From Acidobacteriota bacterium (GTDB lineage Bacteria > Acidobacteriota > UBA6911 > JACQSX01): a stretch of DNA of 20,947 nucleotides. The translations under genes were made by a program, and so were the position numbers. Numbering within the stretch: the first letter of the stretch is position 1; each line of letters starts with the position of its first letter. Under the pieces are notes generated by a model. The model saw only the letters and a program-made list of their open reading frames with translations, had not been told where the DNA came from and ran no database searches. Below are positions 16,001 through 20,947 of this stretch, piece by piece. The DNA lies in contig JACQGG010000209.1 of NCBI GenBank assembly GCA_016199665.1, positions 1 through 20,947 on the forward strand. The letters run 5' to 3'.

Positions 16001-16215
16001 AGGATTTCGCGCTGGCACGGCTGGGTGAAAGCGCTGCCCTTCAATTTCGTACGGAATTTTTCAACATCCTGAACCGCGCCCAGTTTGCAAACCCGGGGAG
16101 CGGCAATCTGCGAGTCTTCAGCACGCCGACCCGGGTGATCCCAACCGCCGGCAAGATCACCAGCACGGCGGCAACCAATCGCGAGGTCCAGTTTGGGCTC
16201 AAACTCATCTGGTGA
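13072..16215 (+). CDS. Oar-like TonB-dependent receptor
   Basis: 1047-residue outer-membrane receptor. A signal peptide ends near residue 29 (AQA). A carboxypeptidase-regulatory-like beta-sandwich follows at about 33-110 (SIQGAVADETGAVVPG at its start), then a plug domain (about 125-250, with YLLDGTDING and SAEYGRSAGGVFN) and a long barrel to the C-terminal Trp. This architecture is characteristic of the Oar-like receptors that are abundant in Acidobacteriota. The start at 13072 is fixed by TAGGAGA and by the signal peptide; the frame is open further upstream without such features. The TAXI gene begins 16 bp after the stop, so the two are probably one transcript. Substrate unknown; energisation needs TonB-ExbBD encoded elsewhere. 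Confidence 0.93.
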   Translation: MSRENPLKLARCGFFFVFALLMAASPAQAQTTASIQGAVADETGAVVPGVTISVQNTETGRGHEALSNDQGVYRVVGLPAGRYQLKASLAGFRTVTREGIQLTVGQEATVNLKLPVGEITEELTVRGEAPIIETTVSSVSGVIDTRQMTELPLDGRDFTKLSLLETGTVNVRTTTQGSTKGYGTRVSVTGSRPEQTGYLLDGTDINGFLNFQVPGSAAGVILGVDAVREFRVEVSNFSAEYGRSAGGVFNMVSKSGTNQLHGTLFEFHRNDNLDARNFFAIPDKAEFKRNQFGFSLGGPIVKDHTFFFANYEGLRERRGVPLAGFVPDDNARQGILPTGRFSIPPSVRLVMEELYPRANGPGIGGGVARFFGSTSQTIDEDFLVVKADHNFSERSRFFARYNLDTADLLRPQELPNFADVESTRTQYLTLEESHNFSTSFLNVARFAYNRTRALGDGTALHPISVTFRPGQPLSFRGIQVGGLSNTGGRIDPKWGVQNLFQYTDQAYYNRGRHALKFGVNVERIQFNDDSQRLGTFNFSSLESFLQAQARNLNAAQLSTLNSRWAYRQALFGTYLQDDVRFSPQLTFNLGLRYEFYTVPRELAGKLANLRDLLNDKSTTVGDPFWRNPSLKNFAPRAGVAWNPGGSGKMVVRAGYGIFFQSMTPSTYRSNGARNAPFWLVMNLNNPPADLFPDINKIAERERARSQFSTEIGAIQFNLNSSYEQKFNFTISREIFADMAITAGYLGGRGIHLLTLNKDNVARAAVVNGRWVIPPGAGRKNPNLDEVTYVRSNGQSYYNGFQLKLDRRFSRGLQMRASYTLSKTIDFSTTSIGGTDFGEQGNPQVSDNPSGDRSLSKLHSSQSFALSWVYEFPGTAALSGLAGRILGGWKLNGIWSANSGTPFSANLNFDNAADLGEGTNQRPDLVSGRKNNPINPDNPDQYFDPSAFVAPPPRTYGNLGRNTLIGPGYANLDLGVAKDFALARLGESAALQFRTEFFNILNRAQFANPGSGNLRVFSTPTRVIPTAGKITSTAATNREVQFGLKLIW

Positions 16216-16231
16216 AAAAGGGGAAACCGAC

Positions 16232-17275
16232 ATGGTGGCACGCAGGTTGTTGAGGTTGCGCTCCCTGGCGGCTGGCTTTGTCGCTCTGGCCCTGATCAGT
16301 TCCACCTGGGGCCAGGTGCAGGACAAGCCGGAGAAGAAAGTAATTCGCTTTGCCAGCGCCGGCACCGGCTGGGGCGGATTTCTCAAGATCAGTCTCTGGC
16401 TGGCGGATAACCTGCTCAAACGAGATACGACTCTCAGCCTGTGGGTCAACTACGCGTATACGACCGGAAGAGGATTCCGCGACAACTTGCTGATGCTGGC
16501 CGACGGGCAGGCCGAGGTTGCGGTGGTCAATTCTCATGGCTTGGCGTCGATGGCGTCGCGCGGTCGAGGTCTTTTCGAGCGCCCGGTGCCGCTTCGTGCC
16601 ATCGCCGCTCTCCCTCAAGGCGAATCCTGGTGTATGTTTGGAGTGGATGCCAGCCTGGGGATCAAGTCCTTTGCTGACCTGAGGGAAAAGAAGGTTCCGC
16701 TGAAGTTCGCGACGGGTTACCGGGGCGAGCTAATCAATTTCATGGCGCATGAAGTGTTGAGGCGGCATGGAATTGATCCTGAGGAGCTGAAGCGGCGCGG
16801 GGGCGAATTTCTCGAAGGCTTTCCCCGAGTCACCGGAACCCAGATCAGCTCGGGCCAGGCCAACGCGTTCTTTCAGGAGGGGGCATCGCGCAGTTCCTAT
16901 GGAAGCGGCCGCCCGATGGCGTTCCTGGGCCTTGAACCGGAGGTCGCAAAGCAATTTGAAGACGAGTTCGGGTGGAAATCCGTGACCCTTCCTCCAAACA
17001 CTTTGGCCGGCCAGAAAGACCCGATACTGGTTCTTGATTTTTCGGATTGGCTTATTTGTGTTCGCGAAGACATGAGTGAAGATCTGGCCTATCGTCTCGC
17101 GCAGACTGTTGTCGAGGAGATTAAGGGTTTGGAACAGAACGCCTTGAGCAATGCGCCGGGGCTGACGGGCTCCATAGGAGTGGATTTCCCAGTTGACCCC
17201 CGCAAGGTGGGTAAAACTTCCATTCCTCTCCATCCGGGGGCAGCGCGCTACTACAAAGAAAAGGGCCTTCTTTAG
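16232..17275 (+). CDS. TAXI-type TRAP solute-binding protein
   Basis: 347-residue exported binding protein. Signal peptide about 1-27 (ends STWGQ). The mature start, VIRFASAGTGWGGF, and later GQAEVAVVNSHGL and a C-terminal helix pair fit the TAXI family, whose members bind organic acids or amino acids for tripartite (TRAP) transporters. I chose the ATG at 16232: AAGGGG lies just upstream, whereas an earlier in-frame TTG overlaps the receptor gene and has none. No fused DctQM-type permease gene is present before the next gene, so this subunit works with a permease encoded elsewhere or has a non-transport binding role. Close linkage to the receptor suggests successive steps of one uptake route, though TAXI proteins are not usually paired with such receptors. 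Confidence 0.85.
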   Translation: MVARRLLRLRSLAAGFVALALISSTWGQVQDKPEKKVIRFASAGTGWGGFLKISLWLADNLLKRDTTLSLWVNYAYTTGRGFRDNLLMLADGQAEVAVVNSHGLASMASRGRGLFERPVPLRAIAALPQGESWCMFGVDASLGIKSFADLREKKVPLKFATGYRGELINFMAHEVLRRHGIDPEELKRRGGEFLEGFPRVTGTQISSGQANAFFQEGASRSSYGSGRPMAFLGLEPEVAKQFEDEFGWKSVTLPPNTLAGQKDPILVLDFSDWLICVREDMSEDLAYRLAQTVVEEIKGLEQNALSNAPGLTGSIGVDFPVDPRKVGKTSIPLHPGAARYYKEKGLL

Positions 17276-17417
17276 ATTGATAGCGGCGGATTGAAAAGGC
17301 TTGCAAGTTTGTCCAGAAACTCATCGAATCGATCGGTAGATGACAACTCCGGAATTCTATTCGGCAGGTAATAACTCTGGTGCGCCTTGCGCGCAGTCTT
17401 GATCAGGAGGTAAATCG

Positions 17418-19253
17418 ATGCTGGACCCAGGGAAATGCGCAGTCGGGTGGTTGAGCCTATTACTTTTAGGATTTGTCGGGTGGGCGAGAGGGCAGCAGGA
17501 TGTTCCCCCTGACCTCCTCGCTCTCAGCTATCCGGATATGGTCCTCTACAACGGCAAAGTTCTGACCGTAGACGAGAAGTTTTCCATCGCCGAGGCTCTG
17601 GCGGTCCGCGACGGCAAGATTCTGGCGGTGGGGACCACGGACCGAATTTTGAAGATGGCGGGTCCGAAAACGGACCGCGTGGACCTCCAGGGAAGCACCG
17701 TGACCCCCGGGTTTATCGATGCCCACTCCGGCCAGTTCCTGGGAGCGCACCGGGCCTGGGGACCGGACTGGCTCCCGAATTTCAGCCAGATGACCTTTGA
17801 GAAGCTGGACGACGGATTGCGGATGATCAAGGCTGAAGTGGAGAAAGCCCGGCCCGGGGAGTGGGTGTTTGTCAATCCCTTCCGGACCGCGGCCTCCTAC
17901 CAGCTCAACCGGGCGCTGCTGGACTCCATTGCTCCCAACAATCCGCTCATGGTGACGCTGGACAATACCACGGGAATGCTCAACAGCAAGGCAATCAGCT
18001 ACATTCCGCCGGACATCACGACCGGCATTTACCGGGATGAAAAAGGGGAGCCCACCGGAAGGATCAGCGGGTGGGCCTATGGAGTTTTGACCTATGAAGT
18101 CATTCCCTGGCCCGAGGGAAAGGCGTTTGAGGACATCGTCCAGCGGCAGAAAGATATCCTTCAGAAGATCAACAGAATGGGAGTCACTTCCATCGGATAT
18201 AGAATGACAGGACTCGCAACCACAATATTGAAGACGCTCTATGACCGGGGAGAACTTCCCCTGCGGATTCGCGTCACCAGCGAGATTGTTCGCCTGAACC
18301 AGCACGCGGAAAGATATCTCAAGAGAATCGGCAATTTGATGGGAGTGGGCAACGAGTGGTTCAAGATCGCGGGAGCAACGATCAGTTCTTTTGACCCGAA
18401 CCCCGAAACGGGCGGCATGTTTGTCCGAAAGCCCAGAAAGAATATCCTTCCCTGGGAAGCCTGGGGACCCTACGGCCAAAACAAGCTCAAGGAATCCGTC
18501 GAGCCGAATTCGGGGAAGGACTGGCACGAATACAGCGATTACCGGAATGCCCTGCTGCTGGGCAAGTATGGCTGGAACGTCACCGATATGCACATCCAGG
18601 GTGACGCGGGAGTGGAACTGGCCCTGGAAATCTTCGACAAGATCGGCAAGGAGACGCCGGTGAAGGGAAAACGCTACGGAATGGTCCATGGGCTCATGCG
18701 GCCTCAGGACCTGGTCAACCGGCTGGCCGGCTACGAGTCTCAACTATCCATGGCCCCCAGTCTCTTCAGGGGCGAACAGGCCACCCAACTTCAATCGTGG
18801 TACGGAGCCGACGAAGTCGCGGGAATGCTGCCCGTCCGGGACCTGATTGACTCGGGCCTGAAGCCGATCCTGGAGGTCACCAACAGCGCAGGCTTTGTCA
18901 CTCGAGCGGCGGCTGGACCGACGCAGGAGACCTCGTCGCGACGCACTCGAGAACCCTCCTATCAGCTATATCTGGAATCGATGCAGGCGTTTATTACGCG
19001 CAAAAATGCCACCACCGGAAAAATCTGGGGGCCGAATCAGAAGATCAGCCGCGAAGAAGCTCTCAGAATGGCCACGTCGTGGGCTTCTCGATTTTATTTT
19101 GATGACAAAATCATGGGGACCGTCGAGCCCGGGAAGCTGGCTGACTTGGTCATTCTCGGCGGAGATTTCTTGGCCGTCCCGGAGGAAGAAATCTCTAAGA
19201 TCCCGGTCCTGAAGGTGATCGTGGGGGGACGAGTCACCTACGAGAAAAAGTAG
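17418..19253 (+). CDS. Exported amidohydrolase-3 (YtcJ-like) protein, altered metal site
   Basis: 611 residues with an N-terminal signal peptide (about 1-25), so the protein acts outside the cytoplasm. The fold is recognisable from the N-terminal sandwich (VLYNGKVLTVDEKFS), the TPGFIDAH strand (97-103), FKIAGA (Lys316), DMHIQGDAG (His392), MVHG (His424) and the C-terminal MGTVEPGKLADLVIL. The usual HxH reads HSG (103-105), so the second histidine is lost, and the C-terminal SD of the family appears as TN near 488-489. Hence at least two metal ligands are missing. It may use one metal, have shifted chemistry, or be a binding protein. Strong AGGAGGT upstream. It lies 142 bp after the TAXI gene in the same direction and may share its substrate. 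Confidence 0.82.
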   Translation: MLDPGKCAVGWLSLLLLGFVGWARGQQDVPPDLLALSYPDMVLYNGKVLTVDEKFSIAEALAVRDGKILAVGTTDRILKMAGPKTDRVDLQGSTVTPGFIDAHSGQFLGAHRAWGPDWLPNFSQMTFEKLDDGLRMIKAEVEKARPGEWVFVNPFRTAASYQLNRALLDSIAPNNPLMVTLDNTTGMLNSKAISYIPPDITTGIYRDEKGEPTGRISGWAYGVLTYEVIPWPEGKAFEDIVQRQKDILQKINRMGVTSIGYRMTGLATTILKTLYDRGELPLRIRVTSEIVRLNQHAERYLKRIGNLMGVGNEWFKIAGATISSFDPNPETGGMFVRKPRKNILPWEAWGPYGQNKLKESVEPNSGKDWHEYSDYRNALLLGKYGWNVTDMHIQGDAGVELALEIFDKIGKETPVKGKRYGMVHGLMRPQDLVNRLAGYESQLSMAPSLFRGEQATQLQSWYGADEVAGMLPVRDLIDSGLKPILEVTNSAGFVTRAAAGPTQETSSRRTREPSYQLYLESMQAFITRKNATTGKIWGPNQKISREEALRMATSWASRFYFDDKIMGTVEPGKLADLVILGGDFLAVPEEEISKIPVLKVIVGGRVTYEKK

Positions 19254-19255
19254 CG

Positions 19256-19269
19256 GCGAAGGCCTTCGC
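19256..19269. repeat. Perfect 14-bp palindrome after the amidohydrolase
   Basis: GCGAAGGCCTTCGC, two bases after the stop codon. It can form a short hairpin (GCGAA/TTCGC) but has no T-run; terminator or protein-binding site, undecided. Confidence 0.35.
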
Positions 19270-19350
19270 AGGAATCTGTGTGAAAATGCGAGCCGCGGGC
19301 TTCAGAATCCATCAATCTGCAAGCCGATGTTGTTTGATCTTCGATCCTGG

Positions 19351-19848
19351 TCAATGCATGTAGAAAAAGCAGGAGACCACCGGCTCGGTTTCGACGATTG
19401 CAATGTCTTCAACCTCTGAACGGACCACCGTGTCCTGACCCTGCACCGATCTGGCCGTCGCCTCCGCCTCGATCTTCACGGTAGATCCTATTTTCGCATC
19501 CGCCTTGACCTTCAAATCGATGGAAGCGACCACGCCGTCCGGAAGACTGCCCGACGGGCCCGCCTGCAATTCGATCTCTGAAGGATTCCCGGGTTCCGCC
19601 TTGAACTTCACCCCGTTCATTTCCGCGGAAAGTCCCAACTTCGCTCCGCCATACTCAAGCTCCGGCGGCAGCTTAACCCGCGCTTTCAAACTGGCCAGGT
19701 TCTCCTGATCCTTGGAGAGGACAAGCGCCACATTAACTTCCTTAGTCGGCACGCCGGTGCCGCCCGTCCACCTTAAAACAACCTCTGCCTGGGTCAAGCC
19801 GCCGGCCAGAAATATAAATAAAAATAAAATCCTTGCTGAAATGCGCAT
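19351..19848 (-). CDS. Exported cohesin-like protein with SCFFYMH C-terminus (A)
   Basis: 165-residue small exported protein. Signal peptide about 1-22 (ends TQAEV). The rest is a single beta-rich domain; the alternation of strands, the SLPDG turn (101-105) and ASIDLKVKADAKIGSTVKI resemble cohesin-type beta-sandwiches, but the match is by pattern only. It ends VETEPVVSCFFYMH; Cys160 is the only cysteine. The protein encoded divergently at 20084 ends in the same seven residues. The ATG at 19848 has AAGGAG at a good distance, and the ribosome site is duplicated. It is convergent with the amidohydrolase gene. I do not know a function: an outer-surface or periplasmic adhesion or scaffold role is possible from the fold, and the tail may be a sorting or cofactor-attachment signal. 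Confidence 0.8.
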   Translation of the reverse strand: MRISARILFLFIFLAGGLTQAEVVLRWTGGTGVPTKEVNVALVLSKDQENLASLKARVKLPPELEYGGAKLGLSAEMNGVKFKAEPGNPSEIELQAGPSGSLPDGVVASIDLKVKADAKIGSTVKIEAEATARSVQGQDTVVRSEVEDIAIVETEPVVSCFFYMH

Positions 19849-19849
19849 T

Positions 19850-19873
19850 ATTAATCTCCTTATTAATCTCCTT
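19850..19873 (-). repeat. 12-bp tandem duplication of the ribosome-binding site
   Basis: On the minus strand AAGGAGATTAAT occurs twice in tandem directly before the ATG of protein A. The copy nearer the start has normal Shine-Dalgarno spacing; the second is a spare 12 bases upstream and might raise ribosome loading. Confidence 0.9.
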
Positions 19874-19915
19874 CCCGATTTTCCTTCCCTGATCCCTCCC
19901 CCGTGCTTCAGGCAG

Positions 19916-19944
19916 AGCTTATGCCAAGCAAATGGGTTAGTCAA
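19916..19944 (-). promoter_or_regulatory. Candidate sigma-70 promoter of protein A
   Basis: Read on the minus strand: TTGACT (19944-19939), 17-base spacer, TAAGCT (19921-19916). Start near 19909 with a leader of about 60 bases containing the duplicated ribosome site. The opposite strand has no equally good promoter for protein B. Confidence 0.4.
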
Positions 19945-20083
19945 TTCCTAATCCCAGGCCAGGCGGGTACTTTTCTCTGGATTATCGGGGGTTTCGTTTG
20001 CTAAAGTGCCTGTGTTGCTATTTTCCAAATTGTCGAGATTTGCGGCTGCGGTGAAAGACTTTCGTTGCAATTTCCCCACTGCT

Positions 20084-20638
20084 ATGAAGCGCACCATTCG
20101 TGTTCCGGTTCTGGCGGGAGTCGCCATCGCCCTCGCCTCCGCTCATCTGCCGGCGCAGAGTCAAGCCCCCAGAAGTTCTTCCCTCCAGGTGGCGGTGGGA
20201 ACCGCCGTGGCGCAACCCGGAACGGAGGTTCACCTTCCCGTCACCTTAAGGAAGGGGGCGGAAAAGAATATTGTCAAGGTGACGAGTCGGCTGCGATTCC
20301 CAAAAACTCTCACTTTCGTGGAAGCGGAGCCGGGCTTGGGCGCAGAAATCGCGCAGGGACAGGTCAAGGCGGAACTGAGCAAACAAGAATATCCAAATCA
20401 TCGGGTGCTTGAGCTAACCGTAACAGCAAAAGGGCCCTTGCCTGACTCGGTGTTGACGGTTCTTATTTTCGAAGTAAGCACCGAGGTCAGAGTCGGTTCG
20501 CACGTGAAGGTGGACAACCTGCAGGCCAGAGCCTGGTCCCAGGCTAATAAGGAAATCCAGCCGGCCTCGGCCCAGGGAGGAACCGTGCTGGTCGTGGAAA
20601 CGTTGTTTGTACCCAGTTGTTTTTTCTATATGCACTGA
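20084..20638 (+). CDS. Exported cohesin-like protein with SCFFYMH C-terminus (B)
   Basis: 184-residue paralogue of protein A, transcribed away from it. Signal peptide about 1-27 (ends PAQSQA). One beta-rich domain with PLPDS (118-122) and RVGSHVKV, which line up with SLPDG and KIGSTVKI of protein A. From LPD to the end the two differ by two residues in length. It ends VETLFVPSCFFYMH, with Cys179 the only cysteine. The ATG at 20084 is chosen because the signal peptide starts there; its ribosome site is poor, and GTG codons at 20051 and 20006 are in frame but would put extra residues before the signal. The hairpin at 20666 may end the transcript. Function unknown. Confidence 0.8.
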   Translation: MKRTIRVPVLAGVAIALASAHLPAQSQAPRSSSLQVAVGTAVAQPGTEVHLPVTLRKGAEKNIVKVTSRLRFPKTLTFVEAEPGLGAEIAQGQVKAELSKQEYPNHRVLELTVTAKGPLPDSVLTVLIFEVSTEVRVGSHVKVDNLQARAWSQANKEIQPASAQGGTVLVVETLFVPSCFFYMH

Positions 20639-20665
20639 ATACACTGATCGTTCCGCCCTGTCGAA

Positions 20666-20685
20666 CCGGCAATAAGGCTTGCCGG
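20666..20685 (+). terminator. Hairpin after protein B, possible terminator
   Basis: CCGGCAA (20666-20672) pairs perfectly with TTGCCGG (20679-20685) over a six-base loop, 28 bases after the stop codon. No T-run follows. Confidence 0.4.
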
Positions 20686-20797
20686 GATTGCCGTTGAGTC
20701 AGATTTCCGGTGAACCTCCACGGGGTTGTCGACAAGCAACGGGTCAGACGAGGGGTCAAATCGGGGCCGAAGGAGTCCCGGAAGGGGAGAATAAGCT

Positions 20798-20947
20798 ATG
20801 AATGTGCATAAGCCGAAGCAAGTTTTTCATCTTCTGAAGGCAGTCGGCGCACTGGCGGGGGTCGCCCTGATGATGTCGGCGACTCCCATGGGTCCGAAAG
20901 CGCTCTCGCTGGTGGCTGCTCAAAGAGAGACGGCCGTCGACGCGAAG
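20798..20947 (+). CDS. Exported protein, N-terminus only
   Basis: Fifty codons are visible before the right edge. The ATG at 20798 has a good GGAAGGGGAG ribosome site. Residues 1-14 are basic, followed by a hydrophobic stretch (about 15-29, AVGALAGVALMMSA), so this is a signal peptide or membrane anchor. The mature part has barely begun and no family can be named. It lies 160 bp after protein B in the same direction and could be functionally linked to the pair. Confidence 0.6.
   Translation, partial: MNVHKPKQVFHLLKAVGALAGVALMMSATPMGPKALSLVAAQRETAVDAK

Noticed and set aside
17379..17390. GG and GC elements resembling a sigma-54 promoter before the amidohydrolase
   Set aside because: Only eight bases separate GG and GC; sigma-54 needs ten.
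17466..18743. Long open frame (425 codons) antisense to the amidohydrolase
   Set aside because: Shadow of a well-supported plus-strand gene; no recognisable domain or ribosome site.
1..20947. tRNA or rRNA genes, CRISPR arrays, insertion sequences, attachment sites
   Set aside because: Read through on both strands without finding a cloverleaf with a T-loop consensus, regularly spaced repeats, a transposase or terminal inverted repeats.

Overview
The window looks like a stretch of a GC-rich Gram-negative chromosome, most plausibly Acidobacteriota. This rests on an Oar-like TonB-dependent receptor with an N-terminal carboxypeptidase-regulatory-like domain, an outer-membrane porin-cytochrome pair, a sigma-54 two-component system, and many Sec signal peptides. 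The taxonomic placement is inference. I see no tRNA, rRNA, CRISPR array, transposase or phage gene.

Layout. Positions 1-1809 (minus strand) hold a delta-9 type fatty acid desaturase followed by a membrane sensor histidine kinase that runs off the left edge. Positions 2288-5332 hold an APC-family amino acid permease, a multi-pass NnrS-like membrane protein and, convergent with the latter, a small ChrR-type cupin. Positions 5685-12666 form the core of the window. A histidine kinase whose PAS domain carries a Cys cluster is followed by an NtrC-family sigma-54 activator. Next come an inverted-repeat element and a near-consensus -24/-12 promoter. That promoter heads three genes: a stand-alone receiver domain, a decaheme c-type cytochrome (MtrA/DmsE type) and an MtrB/PioB-type outer-membrane barrel. 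Positions 13072-19253 hold a TonB-dependent receptor, a TAXI-type solute-binding protein and a secreted amidohydrolase-3 family protein with several metal ligands missing. A second, weaker -24/-12 candidate lies upstream of the receptor. Positions 19351-20638 hold two divergent small exported beta-sandwich (cohesin-like) proteins that are weakly similar overall but end in the same seven residues, SCFFYMH. The start of another exported protein lies at the right edge.

How it may work together. The kinase and activator pair probably switches on an electron conduit across the outer membrane: periplasmic decaheme cytochrome inside an MtrB-like barrel. The receiver gene overlaps the cytochrome start and is likely co-translated with it. 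The receptor, TAXI and amidohydrolase genes look like a capture-and-processing set for a small organic substrate, but no TRAP permease is present here. The least explained element is the pair of SCFFYMH proteins: the tail is conserved in amino acids while most of its codons differ, and its cysteine is the only one in each protein.
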